Shown here: piece after piece, positions 5,481-13,230 of the stretch | How the letters are laid out: each line of letters starts with the position of its first letter | How positions within the stretch are numbered: position 1 is the stretch's first letter | Translations under genes and position numbers: made by a program | Notes under the pieces: model-generated | What the model was told of the DNA's origin: nothing | What the model saw: only the letters and a program-made list of their open reading frames with translations | Database searches by the model: none | Origin: a virus | Virus record (IMG/VR): IMGVR_UViG_3300042562_000964 | Coordinates: 1-41,964 of that record | Direction: 5' to 3' (one strand) | DNA: 41,964 bases

Positions 5481-5750
5481 TCAGTACTCTTCTCTGGGTA
5501 GTAGTAATAGTTCGTCGGTAGCGATGTATTCCCCGTCAGCGTTGAGGGGTAGGTAGGCGTCGCTGCCATTGCGGGAGATGTCAAGCTCTCGGGCTTCAGC
5601 CAACATGCCGTGGCGGCGGTAGGTGGCGATCACATAGTCCATGTGGGACGGCAGCATCTGCTGGCCAGCAACACCGCTGAATATCTCACGCATCTCGGTG
5701 AGAAACTCTCGGATGTCATCTGCCGGATTCTCTGGGTTTGGAAAGCTCAT
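5481..5750 (-). CDS. Hypothetical protein, 89 aa
   Basis: ATG 5750 overlaps the upstream stop (TGATG) and has GAGG about 8 bases upstream. The N-terminal half is helical (PADDIREFLTEMREIFSGVA) and the C-terminal third is acidic with YIATDELLLLP. There is no recognisable domain. It is the second gene of the unit that starts with the zinc-ribbon protein, and the tight overlaps suggest matched expression of all five genes. Confidence 0.75.
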   Translation of the reverse strand: MSFPNPENPADDIREFLTEMREIFSGVAGQQMLPSHMDYVIATYRRHGMLAEARELDISRNGSDAYLPLNADGEYIATDELLLLPREEY

Positions 5751-5956
5751 CAGTCATCCTCTCGTGGGGTGCAATCTGCACATAGTGAGACAGCCTCGGC
5801 GGGGTCTTGCCAAGTCTGTGCGTGGGTCTCGAAGTACCCACTGTCGGCGCACCCAGAGCAGAGTGGCTTTTTGCACAGCTCGCACTCATTCTCTGCTCCG
5901 TCGGGGATCGTCTCCTCGCAGGTGGCGCATATCTCGATTTCGATCACTTCTGGCAT
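5750..5956 (-). CDS. Small double zinc-ribbon-like protein, 68 aa
   Basis: Four CxxC pairs: C10-C13, C25-C28, C33-C36 and C59-C62 (CATC, CELC, CSGC, CADC). Eight cysteines in this order fit two zinc sites in a RING/LIM- or FYVE-like cross-brace, or two zinc ribbons. The protein is very acidic, which argues against direct DNA binding and for a protein contact. It is the first gene after the promoter at 6013-6041, with GGGAG upstream of ATG 5956. Family unknown; the metal binding is inferred from the cysteine spacing. Confidence 0.8.
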   Translation of the reverse strand: MPEVIEIEICATCEETIPDGAENECELCKKPLCSGCADSGYFETHAQTWQDPAEAVSLCADCTPREDD

Positions 5957-5981
5957 ATCAGTGGTGCTCCCTTTATCTGGG

Positions 5982-6002
5982 GCGAGGAGGGGATCTCCTC
6001 GC
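5982..6002 (-). promoter_or_regulatory. Leader hairpin of the 5956-4471 unit
   Basis: GCGAGGAG (5982-5989) and CTCCTCGC (5995-6002) form a perfect 8-bp stem with a 5-base loop, the strongest of the left-arm leader hairpins. Confidence 0.55.
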
Positions 6003-6012
6003 TGTTGATACT

Positions 6013-6041
6013 CAGTTAATCAGGTTGTGTGATGGATGTCA
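6013..6041 (-). promoter_or_regulatory. Sigma70-type promoter for the 5956-4471 unit
   Basis: TTGACA (6041-6036), 17-base spacer and TTAACT (6018-6013) on the minus strand, transcript start near 6006. GAGTATCAACAGCG follows, echoing the GAATACCAACA context of the other leaders. The spacer has no clear palindrome. Confidence 0.65.
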
Positions 6042-6073
6042 ACTCTTTATCTGAGATTCTTTGAGAGATGAGC

Positions 6074-6097
6074 GAGGGCCGGAGTGACCCGGCCCTC
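6074..6097. terminator. GC-rich 9-bp hairpin, likely terminator
   Basis: GAGGGCCGG (6074-6082) and CCGGCCCTC (6089-6097) around AGTGAC. It lies between the end of the long leftward operon and the first left-arm promoter. No T-run follows on either strand, as is common for actinobacterial hairpin terminators. Bases 6098-6204 hold no gene that I can support. Confidence 0.6.
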
Positions 6098-6204
6098 TCG
6101 ATCAGAGCTGAAGCACTGCCCAAGGTAGGCGGCACAACTGACCGTGACCATTTATATCACGCCACCGCTACCACATGCGAAGCAAATGTCAGTAGACTCC
6201 AGCC

Positions 6205-6456
6205 ATGCCCAGTCGAGAGCTACGCCCTTCATCAAAGGCCCGCTATAAGACGATCCCTGACGCTCAGAATCCTGCAGAAGCGATCAAGATGGTTCGTGGT
6301 GGGGCTATCTGCTCAACCGATGACCCGGCTGCTCACATCATCCGAGGATCTAATCAGGCAGCGGTCTGCCGACCCACCCTCGGGGGCAATCAGACTCCCG
6401 GAGCGCAGAGCGTAGACACCCGCCCACGGTGGAGAGTAGCTGGCCGGAGCAGTTAA
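6205..6456 (+). CDS. Possible small plus-strand protein, 83 aa
   Basis: A reading frame from ATG 6205 to TAA 6454-6456, convergent with the AP2-like gene, their stop codons sharing TTAA. The same head-on overlap of stops occurs at 30220-30223 between two better-supported genes, which favours this being real. The protein is basic at the N-terminus (SRELRPSSKARYK) with a central GGAICSTDDPAAHIIRGSN. No ribosome-binding site is evident and the only promoter-like element is a weak TTTATA near 6151. No family recognised; it may be spurious. Confidence 0.45.
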   Translation: MPSRELRPSSKARYKTIPDAQNPAEAIKMVRGGAICSTDDPAAHIIRGSNQAAVCRPTLGGNQTPGAQSVDTRPRWRVAGRSS

Positions 6457-6641
6457 CCCTCAGACAGTTGAGCGACGGCTTCAGCCCTCGCTAGAGAGGC
6501 ATCTTCAGCGTCAGAGAATGTTCCAAGATAGAATCTCTGGCCACCCCGAGTCACCTCGGCCACGAACCGATTACCCCATGAAGTGCGGTACACACCCCTT
6601 GGCAGGTCTCTGGCAGGGTTCGTAGTTGCTTTAGGAATCAT
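6453..6641 (-). CDS. Stand-alone AP2-like DNA-binding domain protein
   Basis: A 62-aa protein consisting of little more than one AP2/ERF-type domain: residues 16-55 contain GVYRTSWGNRFVAEVTRGG, RFYLGTF, and the helix AEDASLARAEAVAQL. This matches the three-strand sheet plus helix pattern (YRGV..W..W.A.I......LGTF...EEAA.AY). In phages the domain is usually fused to HNH endonucleases; here no nuclease is attached. ATG 6641 overlaps the upstream stop in an ATGA junction. It is the last gene of the long leftward operon and could be a regulator. Confidence 0.85.
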   Translation of the reverse strand: MIPKATTNPARDLPRGVYRTSWGNRFVAEVTRGGQRFYLGTFSDAEDASLARAEAVAQLSEG

Positions 6642-7936
6642 CCGCTAACCACAGCGTCAAGGATGTCATCGGACGGGATAGCATCCTCAAGCTGGAGAGA
6701 TGCGTTGCCTACGGCTGACCCGAAGAGGCGAGAAAGTGCCCCACCACCGGCGCTAGTGCCACGAGCTTCCAAGCTCACTCTGAGGGTATCCCTAGAGTCC
6801 AAGACATCTTGCATCTTGGAGGTCAGACTGAACATCCGATCCATCTCTCGCCCAACCTCTGGGGATAGCTCTTGCCCAGTAATCTCCTCGGCAAATCGGG
6901 CTTGGAGCACCCGCTGGGTCTGGATCTCTAGCACCGCTTGGAGTGTTCTCTGGAGCTGGTCTTTGGTCCGAATCTCGACAGGGATTGAGTACGCACAGGA
7001 CTGATCTGGCTCAGACGCTGGACAAGAATCTGACAGGTAGCAGTTGTTGCACTGGCGCAGACTCTCGTGCACGGACTCGATGATGATGTTCTCTTCAGAG
7101 ACCCCCTGAAGGTCCGTGGACTGTTCCAAGAATGCACTGATAACAGGTAGGACGTGCCGCTTTCTACCGGGGGGTGTATCAAGTACCCGAGGCTCGGTGC
7201 CGCTTTCTGGCGAGTGGATTATGACCGGGTTAGTTACTATAGGAGGGGTCTCAGAGGTGTTGTCTGCGGAATCCTCAAAGGCAGTCCAAGACCGGATAGC
7301 TAGAAGTGTCACAGCATCAGGGTCATCAACAAGCACGGCGCTCACATCGACACCTAAGTTCTCAATGTCCTCGGCGTGCTTCTGACGTACCTCGGACTTA
7401 GATGTAGCGCTATACCTGCATATCTTGTTACCGTCCCATACCTGAGTCTCTCCATGCTTCTGGACAGACCACCATGCGGATGATACAAGGACATCGTACT
7501 TATTAACCCCAACGCTCTTCCCGGTAATCACTCCAAGGACTGAATCCCGCTTCCTAGCAGACAGCACCCTGCGATTCAGCGTCGAGTCCTTGAATACTCG
7601 GTCAGTCACCACAAGGCCGGATTCAATAAACTGCCTAGGCAGCTCCCCCTCACCGTTCCACAGGGGTAGGTACATCTCAGCGTTTGACCATTCTTCAGGG
7701 CCAATGATGAGGCTCGGGTAGGTACCCATACACTCAATAGCGTCGGCTAGATCCTCGATAGATGAGGATACTGAATCAGTCCAAGCTACCCACTCTTCAG
7801 GCTCGAAGGCTAGCTCCCAGCTAGAGCGATAGTTACGAGTCCAAGCAGCTACGTTGAATGCAACTCGGGGAGCCTCAGACGATAGGTGGTGATGCTGCCG
7901 AGGATTCTCAGCCCCGGTTAACCAGATAGAGGTCAC
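6638..7936 (-). CDS. Large hypothetical protein with Cys cluster, 432 aa
   Basis: Starts at GTG 7936, two bases after the upstream stop. The N-terminal two thirds is mixed with several Trp-rich strands (WTRNYRSSWELAFEPEEWVA). Around residues 290-310 is a Cys cluster, CNNCYLSDSCPASEPDQSC, as in small Fe-S or zinc folds. It is followed by a long helical region (DQLQRTLQAVLEIQTQRVLQ onward) and a Gly-rich tail. I do not recognise it. The position next to the disordered 451-aa protein hints at a late or DNA-packaging-related role, but that is a guess. Confidence 0.8.
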   Translation of the reverse strand: MTSIWLTGAENPRQHHHLSSEAPRVAFNVAAWTRNYRSSWELAFEPEEWVAWTDSVSSSIEDLADAIECMGTYPSLIIGPEEWSNAEMYLPLWNGEGELPRQFIESGLVVTDRVFKDSTLNRRVLSARKRDSVLGVITGKSVGVNKYDVLVSSAWWSVQKHGETQVWDGNKICRYSATSKSEVRQKHAEDIENLGVDVSAVLVDDPDAVTLLAIRSWTAFEDSADNTSETPPIVTNPVIIHSPESGTEPRVLDTPPGRKRHVLPVISAFLEQSTDLQGVSEENIIIESVHESLRQCNNCYLSDSCPASEPDQSCAYSIPVEIRTKDQLQRTLQAVLEIQTQRVLQARFAEEITGQELSPEVGREMDRMFSLTSKMQDVLDSRDTLRVSLEARGTSAGGGALSRLFGSAVGNASLQLEDAIPSDDILDAVVSG

Positions 7937-7938
7937 GA

Positions 7939-9294
7939 TTAGGCATCCTGTGGTGGAATGTCAGGCTTGCCATCACCATTGGGGTCTAGAACGGGGTTTA
8001 GAAGGTAGTTACCAATGTTTGACTTCCCCGAAGCCTGAGTTGATGCAAGCTTGCCCTTGGGAAGCCCACCCTGACGACCACCTTTAGCCTTAGGCTTAGG
8101 CTTATCCTCAGACTCAGACTTAGTCGTTTTCTTAGGAGTCTTGGGCTTATCTTTGGGAGCTACTGGCTCTTTACCGGTAGCTGCTACCGGCTCAGCTGCA
8201 GGCGCTGCAGGGCTGCTCGGCGTCGGCTTAGGGCCACTGGGACCACTAGTGGTACCCGGGTCTTCCCCTGCGGGTCCAAAGTCTGGCTGATCCTGACTCC
8301 AGTCGAACGGAGTACCGGGAACCTGAGGAGAACTAGGCCCATTAGGTACGGCAGGTGTATCGCCAACTGCATCAGGATCTGAGTTCCCCATGGCGTCACG
8401 GTAGGCTACCTGCTCAGGAGTAAGTCCAGCATTGGGGTCAAATAATGCGTTAACACCCTGAGGGTTAGGTGGTACATAGCCCTCGGCAGGAGTAGCGGGA
8501 GCGTTAGGATCAGCGGGATTAGCAGGATCACCAATAAGCTTCTCTAAACCACTCGGACCCTGCTGAGCGCCCTCAGCGCGCTGCTTACGACGCTGCTCTT
8601 CTGCATCTTTAGCCTTACGATCCCGTTCAGCCTTCTTATCGGGACCGTACTTCTTAACACGAGCAGCTTCCTGAGCATCTTTCCGCTTCTTATCACGAGC
8701 GTCCTGAGCTTGCTGTGCGAGCTGGGCCTGCTGAGAGGCTATCTTGGGCTTGGACAACTTGCCGTATTTCTTAGGACTCATGACCCCGGGAAGGCGCTCA
8801 TCAGCTGCTACCCGTGACCGGTTAAAGTCACCCTGATACGGCCCATATGGACCATCACTGAGACCCTTAGGCTCCATGGTGTTGCCCGCATTCGCTGCTG
8901 TCCTTCCAAGGGTATCTAGCTCAGCACCGATGGTCCGACCGGCCTCATTAAGGCGACCGACCATCTCATGCGCTCGGTAGTCCCCAGAAGACCCGGGAGA
9001 CTTAAGCTCACTCCCGACTGACTGGACTCCACCCTTTATAGACTGGCCAGCATTGCTCAGATCAACCTGACCTAGACCCTGCTGAAACTGGGAGATCTTA
9101 TTCTGTGCGGCGTTACCTGCCATAGTTATACCGATATCGAGCGCCTTCTTGCCCATGCCCCCAGAGAAGCTAGCTACGTCACCCATAGACCCCGCAAAGT
9201 CCTTACCCGCTGCAGCTGCACTGGACATCCTCTGACCTGCGCCAGCGGCCATCTGGCCTGCTCCAGCAGAAAATGCGTCTAGTCTAGCTCCCAT
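7939..9294 (-). CDS. Low-complexity Ala/Pro/Lys-rich protein, 451 aa
   Basis: N-terminal 100 residues are Ala/Gly/Ser/Met-rich helices, as in phage structural or scaffold-like proteins. About 180-245 is a highly charged coiled-coil (QQAQLAQQAQDARDKKRKDA and onward). About 255-350 is Pro/Asn/Asp-rich, and 350-420 is Pro/Lys-rich with repeats of PKxK. The end returns to a short ordered motif (SNIGNYLLNPVLDPNGDG). GGAGG precedes ATG 9294, which overlaps the upstream stop (TAATG). No family recognised. Modular disorder suggests a scaffold, linker or nucleic-acid-organising protein. Confidence 0.8.
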   Translation of the reverse strand: MGARLDAFSAGAGQMAAGAGQRMSSAAAAGKDFAGSMGDVASFSGGMGKKALDIGITMAGNAAQNKISQFQQGLGQVDLSNAGQSIKGGVQSVGSELKSPGSSGDYRAHEMVGRLNEAGRTIGAELDTLGRTAANAGNTMEPKGLSDGPYGPYQGDFNRSRVAADERLPGVMSPKKYGKLSKPKIASQQAQLAQQAQDARDKKRKDAQEAARVKKYGPDKKAERDRKAKDAEEQRRKQRAEGAQQGPSGLEKLIGDPANPADPNAPATPAEGYVPPNPQGVNALFDPNAGLTPEQVAYRDAMGNSDPDAVGDTPAVPNGPSSPQVPGTPFDWSQDQPDFGPAGEDPGTTSGPSGPKPTPSSPAAPAAEPVAATGKEPVAPKDKPKTPKKTTKSESEDKPKPKAKGGRQGGLPKGKLASTQASGKSNIGNYLLNPVLDPNGDGKPDIPPQDA

Positions 9295-9794
9295 TAGAGT
9301 GCCTCCTGTATATCCAGAATACTCTTGGTCTTGTTGGCCTGTATCTGGGATCGATCCTGTAAGTCATTAACCATATCAGTCCAAGGCATATATTCTTGGT
9401 CCACATGGATCTTTCCAACAGGGCCACCGGGGCTGAGCATAAATAGACAAGGGACTCCTAGAGCGGATATCGCCCTAATAGCTTCAATGTCTGAGTCTAT
9501 ATAGAACTTGATGCCGTACCCTAGAGACAACAAGTGGATAATGGACTTCACCTTGTGCTCTAAGAATGTTACTGGCGATATGCCCCGAACCATGACCGCC
9601 ACATGGGTATAGAACCCTTCTAGGTTAAGCCAGTCTGTAACTCGATCATCCCGCTCTTGGTCGCTAATCAAGGTCACAGGGATTCCCGATGATGTAGCTA
9701 ATGCATATGATGACTTACCTGCATCATTAGGAGCAGCTGACCGGATGTCCTTGCCAGCGGGACAAAGCAGTCCGTCCAGCGCCATGACTATCAT
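9294..9794 (-). CDS. HAD-like protein lacking the nucleophile Asp, 166 aa
   Basis: The start MIVMALDGLL aligns with HAD motif I (FDLDGTL), but the first, nucleophilic Asp is replaced by Ala5 whereas Asp7 remains. Later motifs are plausible: Ser44 in VTLISDQ (motif II), Lys81 or Lys83 in FLEHKVKS (motif III), and Asp100/Asp102 in FYIDSDIEAI (motif IV). Canonical HAD phosphatases form a phospho-Asp, so this protein is predicted to be catalytically dead or to have a different use. A second HAD-like protein with degenerate motif I is at 24925-25341. The HAD assignment is by motif order only. Confidence 0.65.
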   Translation of the reverse strand: MIVMALDGLLCPAGKDIRSAAPNDAGKSSYALATSSGIPVTLISDQERDDRVTDWLNLEGFYTHVAVMVRGISPVTFLEHKVKSIIHLLSLGYGIKFYIDSDIEAIRAISALGVPCLFMLSPGGPVGKIHVDQEYMPWTDMVNDLQDRSQIQANKTKSILDIQEAL

Positions 9795-9795
9795 G

Positions 9796-11082
9796 TCAGG
9801 AGCCTATCTTAGGATTGGAGTCAAGCATCGTACGATAGTCCCATGTAGCTGGATCTATAGCGGGCTGCCCAGTCACCTCATCCCAAGGGATAGGACCAAT
9901 AGTCTTATCCAGATAGAAAATACCTTCTCTAGGATTGCCTCGAAACGTAGTCTCATATAGAGGAGTTAGTAGCTCAATATCGGCGGTCCATGCGTCGGGA
10001 TCTGGAGGAACCTCTCGCCGGTTAAAGTTCAACGTGCTGCTGTTAAACGCAGTACTGAATTGTGGACCGGGCGTAGCGTCCAGACCGAACTTGGTTCTAG
10101 GGTCGCTGTAATCGGCTAACAGTTGATTGGGTGCGGACTCATCTACATCGTCAGCAACAGCCCACGAAACCGTCTCTAGCCCAGCTATCGGACGAACCTC
10201 ACTGATAGCCTGCCTCATCTGGTACCCAATGTCAGTTGACTCGCTGATAGCTAGTCCAGTCTCCTGATCGATATCCTCTGGAGCTGCCCACCTAGCATAC
10301 GCATAGCTGATAAGAGACAGATACTCCTGACACTCTGCGGAGCTAGGCTCGTCTGGTACAACCTCAACAAAGGTGTCTAGAATACTCCAATCAAACCCGG
10401 GAGACCGCAGGGCGCTCACCTTAATTAGCCGAGGCAGGAAGCCCGCATAAGTGTAGTAACTATGCGCAGAGACTGTCTCTGTAGTATTAGCTGCCCGAAG
10501 CACAGCTGCAGATACGCCTGCGTATATACCAGAAGGAATTGACCCCGGAGATAAGGCTAACAAGTCTAAATAATCTTCTAAAGACTGATCGATTATACTA
10601 AATACTTTGAAAGGCGAGGAGTCCCGAGTATACGCCCATACCGGCATATACAACATATCTGCGTCAGGGCCTGAGCTACTTATTTCGCCCAATATGTAAG
10701 CCTTAAATGGATTCCCATCATAGGTCTCCACGAAGCTTTCAGGGGGAAACTGATCATCTACGGACAAGCCTTCGGTAGCATCTACAAACACGACCCAGTC
10801 ATCATCGGAATACCCAAACTTAATGTCCGCCTTATTAAACGACGCTTTACGCCAGTCAGCGGCTTCTGATTGACTGGCCAAGAAATTGGTCCCAGCCTTA
10901 TAACTGAATTCAGCCTCGGGGAAAGTCTTTGACCAGTCAATTACAAACCGACGGATAGTATCTCCCCGCTGGGCATCCAGAATGAACTCAGTGTCACAGA
11001 ATAACTGAGTCCAAGTGACGCTCTTGCCGACATCTAGCTCATTATCGCCAAAGTAAGAAGAGATGACCCCATGTATGCTCAC
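9796..11082 (-). CDS. Hypothetical protein, possible glycosyltransferase-like N-terminus, 428 aa
   Basis: Residues about 25-115 contain a pattern like GT-A-type glycosyltransferases of actinophages: a segment FNKADIKFGYSDDDWVVFVD, then ATEGLSVDD, comparable to a W-V-L-F-x-D-A-x-E-G-L motif. The remaining 300 residues are mixed with no obvious motif. No other glycosyltransferase features can be confirmed. Starts at GTG 11082. It is flanked by the HAD-like gene on one side and a Cys-containing protein on the other. The function call is tentative; a purely structural role is the alternative. Confidence 0.6.
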   Translation of the reverse strand: MSIHGVISSYFGDNELDVGKSVTWTQLFCDTEFILDAQRGDTIRRFVIDWSKTFPEAEFSYKAGTNFLASQSEAADWRKASFNKADIKFGYSDDDWVVFVDATEGLSVDDQFPPESFVETYDGNPFKAYILGEISSSGPDADMLYMPVWAYTRDSSPFKVFSIIDQSLEDYLDLLALSPGSIPSGIYAGVSAAVLRAANTTETVSAHSYYTYAGFLPRLIKVSALRSPGFDWSILDTFVEVVPDEPSSAECQEYLSLISYAYARWAAPEDIDQETGLAISESTDIGYQMRQAISEVRPIAGLETVSWAVADDVDESAPNQLLADYSDPRTKFGLDATPGPQFSTAFNSSTLNFNRREVPPDPDAWTADIELLTPLYETTFRGNPREGIFYLDKTIGPIPWDEVTGQPAIDPATWDYRTMLDSNPKIGS

Positions 11083-11114
11083 GGTAATAGCCTACCCCTT
11101 GCCGAGCCTAAGCT

Positions 11115-11729
11115 CTAGCGCTTAGAACGCCTCTTCTTCTGGGCCATAACCTTAGACATAGCTGCTACAGCCTTTGGGTCATACAACTTGGCCCGATTCC
11201 TTAGCTCAGCCACAACGTAGGTCTGGACGTATGGGCACATATGACAGACATACATCTGATGCTTCTTAGGCACGCCGGTAGACCGGCCAATGCGCTTGTC
11301 ATCACTGAATACATCGTTACATCGGCGCTTATTATCAGGGTTACCGTGAGCGTTGTAGCACTGGAGAGCACCAGTCTTGTAGTGCTCAGACTCCGCAAAC
11401 TGCTCACCAGTAGCCTCAGACAGTTCAGCCTTGATCTGGGTGACTACGTCTACCCGATCCCAAGTCTCCTGACTAACTGAGAAGGACCGAATGTAATCGA
11501 TACTGTCGGTATCAGGTCGACCATGAGTATGGCGCTCCACGAAGTCATCCATGAGCGGGTCATACTCAGCGACCATGATGACTTCCCCGTCATCATCTTT
11601 GAAGATGTGCTCCTCCTCACGGCCATCCTCCTGCCACGCCCAACGGGCAGGGACCATGGGGACATCTGGCGGTGGATCGGGGACCCGCTCTAGAACGCTA
11701 CAGATAGAGCATGAAACGACGCGTGGCAC
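11115..11729 (-). CDS. Cys-motif hypothetical protein, 204 aa
   Basis: GTG 11729 is preceded by GGAG. The N-terminus has CSIC (C7, C10). The C-terminal half has C124, C137 and a CHMC pair (YVCHMCPYVQTYV), followed by a Lys/Arg-rich tail QKKRRSKR. These Cys could form one or two metal sites. The acidic middle is rich in Asp/Glu. No family recognised. The basic tail and Cys pairs would suit nucleic-acid contact, but this is inference. Confidence 0.8.
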   Translation of the reverse strand: MPRVVSCSICSVLERVPDPPPDVPMVPARWAWQEDGREEEHIFKDDDGEVIMVAEYDPLMDDFVERHTHGRPDTDSIDYIRSFSVSQETWDRVDVVTQIKAELSEATGEQFAESEHYKTGALQCYNAHGNPDNKRRCNDVFSDDKRIGRSTGVPKKHQMYVCHMCPYVQTYVVAELRNRAKLYDPKAVAAMSKVMAQKKRRSKR

Positions 11730-11777
11730 AGTAGATGTACTCCAAACAATAAGTGAAACGGTGAAATGGTAAGACTA

Positions 11778-12026
11778 TCAGAATCTACGGGTAGCCATGG
11801 ACTGCGAAGTAGCAGTCCCACGAGTGAGGGCCTCATCGGGGTGTGAGCAGTTACAACCAGAGTCAGGAACAAACCGCTCGGCGTTGATATAACGGGGCCA
11901 TTCTAGGCGCTCGGGGTGAGTCTCCTCGACTACCCCACCACGGTTAGGAGCAAGGCGGATATATGAGTTCTCGATGATACCAAGTTCAAGTTCTTCGGTC
12001 ATCGACCGTGAGCGGTTTACCGTCAT
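11778..12026 (-). CDS. Hypothetical protein, 82 aa
   Basis: ATG 12026 follows AGGAG by about 8 bases. The protein has an Asp/Glu-rich N-terminus, RLAPNRGGVVEETHPERLEW, and CNC with a His two residues later (SGCNCSHPDEA), a possible metal-binding turn. Small, soluble, no recognisable family. It sits between two unknown genes of the same operon. Confidence 0.72.
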   Translation of the reverse strand: MTVNRSRSMTEELELGIIENSYIRLAPNRGGVVEETHPERLEWPRYINAERFVPDSGCNCSHPDEALTRGTATSQSMATRRF

Positions 12027-12038
12027 TTCAGACTCCTA

Positions 12039-12464
12039 CTACATCATGGGGTTTACAGAGCTAGATGCGTTCCTAAGGGTACCACTCCACACATCCTCTT
12101 CCATGTCAACCTTGCGCACTGGTTGAGAGGTACCACTCGTCCAAGAACGCACTGAAGGCCGCCATCTGTCCATCTCGAACAGCCCCTCAATAGTGAGAGG
12201 TTCCCGGTTATATGCAACCTCAGGGTCAGGAAAGAGCAGCTGGGGGACCATTGGTTTAATCTTGCGAATCTCGTCAGCAGGGATCTCTGCTACCCGCATG
12301 GCCTCAGAGACGATGTAGGACTCTTTAGTAGCTGATGGACCAATCATCCACGGGGATACTGGTCCGCTGTTCTGCTGCACTATGAGGGCACCAGAAGTCT
12401 CTGCACCGGAGGCAACAGCGTCTACTAGATCGCCATAACCCTCCTGATCAATACGGATAGACAT
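12039..12464 (-). CDS. Hypothetical protein, 141 aa
   Basis: I place the start at ATG 12464 (MSIRIDQEGYGDLVDAV), which overlaps the upstream stop as TAATG; a start at 12512 would run 49 bases into the upstream gene. The N-terminal part (GALIVQQNSGPVSPWMIGPS) suggests a compact beta structure. A central FPDPEVAYNREPLTI and a Trp/Ser-rich C-terminus follow. No family recognised. Confidence 0.72.
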   Translation of the reverse strand: MSIRIDQEGYGDLVDAVASGAETSGALIVQQNSGPVSPWMIGPSATKESYIVSEAMRVAEIPADEIRKIKPMVPQLLFPDPEVAYNREPLTIEGLFEMDRWRPSVRSWTSGTSQPVRKVDMEEDVWSGTLRNASSSVNPMM

Positions 12465-13039
12465 TATCGACCGGGGTAGGCCATGCCTACGCCCATTCCG
12501 GGTCCGCTCCATGGGGGAGCCATATGACGCAGCTGGGCTGCCCTATCAGGATTATGCTGATCCCATTCCACAGTGCCAGTTCTGCCCGGAGTCCCCTTAA
12601 TACCGACTCTGGCGAGATCCCCTGTCATTGGAACCTTAGCCCCTTGAGTCATCGGAGCCATCCCAGCTTCCATAAGAATGCCCGGGGGGACATACCGCTT
12701 ACCAAGAGACTGAGCCAGCAGTCCATCAGTGGGCTGCATCTCTGCGGGCCAGAAATAGTCCCTGCCATCTAAGCGTTCGCCTTTATGTACTCCCCGGGAG
12801 TACGGCTTATTATCTGAACGCTCTCTGAGACCTTCTCGGAGTCGATCCTGACGACGAGTCTGGACTGTGCCGACGTACCCGTCTGGGTACTGGGCATCAG
12901 GGGTCCGGCGATGCATGGCCCGAGCAGCATCCAGCGGATCGTGGAAGAACGGCTGCGGACCAGCGACTTCAGCAGCACGAAATGGGGCATCCCCTGCGGG
13001 ATAAGCACCGCTCTGCTGCCACTGCGTGAAGGAAGCCAT
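12464..13039 (-). CDS. Hypothetical Gly/Pro/Arg-rich protein, 191 aa
   Basis: ATG 13039 (MASFTQWQQSGAYPAGDAPF). The sequence is rich in Pro, Gly, Arg and Met, with aromatic turns (PFFHDPLDAARAMHR, YSRGVHKGERLDGRDYFWP) and a Gly/Met-rich end (WSGPGMGVGMAYPGR). It appears largely extended or disordered, more typical of a virion-associated protein than an enzyme. I recognise no named family. Confidence 0.75.
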   Translation of the reverse strand: MASFTQWQQSGAYPAGDAPFRAAEVAGPQPFFHDPLDAARAMHRRTPDAQYPDGYVGTVQTRRQDRLREGLRERSDNKPYSRGVHKGERLDGRDYFWPAEMQPTDGLLAQSLGKRYVPPGILMEAGMAPMTQGAKVPMTGDLARVGIKGTPGRTGTVEWDQHNPDRAAQLRHMAPPWSGPGMGVGMAYPGR

Positions 13040-13048
13040 ATGGGTATG

Positions 13049-13216
13049 CTACTCCGTCTGGTTAGACTCCGCTATGAGTTCAAGAGTTTGCTCTGCAGCT
13101 GCCAGCTGAGCTTGAGTATCAGCTAAGGCTATCTTCAAAGCTACAGCCTCTACGATGGAGTCCCCGATAATCTTCCCTAGCTCGGGCAGGATCTGTTCGA
13201 TAGTTACTTCAGACAT
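13049..13216 (-). CDS. Small helical (coiled-coil) protein, 55 aa
   Basis: ATG 13216 to TAG 13051-13049, filling the only gap between two clear genes. The sequence starts MSEVTIEQILPELGKII and continues as one amphipathic helix with regular Ala/Leu/Ile spacing (ALKIALADTQAQLAAAEQTL). A short dimerising helix is likely. Ribosome-binding site is weak (AGGG about 15 bases upstream). Reality rests on the frame filling the gap and its protein-like composition. Confidence 0.65.
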   Translation of the reverse strand: MSEVTIEQILPELGKIIGDSIVEAVALKIALADTQAQLAAAEQTLELIAESNQTE

Positions 13217-13230
13217 GACACGACTATACC

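Noticed and set aside
6068-6415. Plus-strand open frame of 115 aa
   Set aside because: It runs through the 9-bp hairpin at 6074-6097 and overlaps the 6205-6456 frame; its basic, Leu/Arg-rich composition is not protein-like and no ribosome-binding site is seen.
12464-12512. N-terminal extension of the 141-aa gene
   Set aside because: The additional residues overlap the 191-aa gene by 49 bases and have no matching ribosome-binding site; the TAATG junction fits better.
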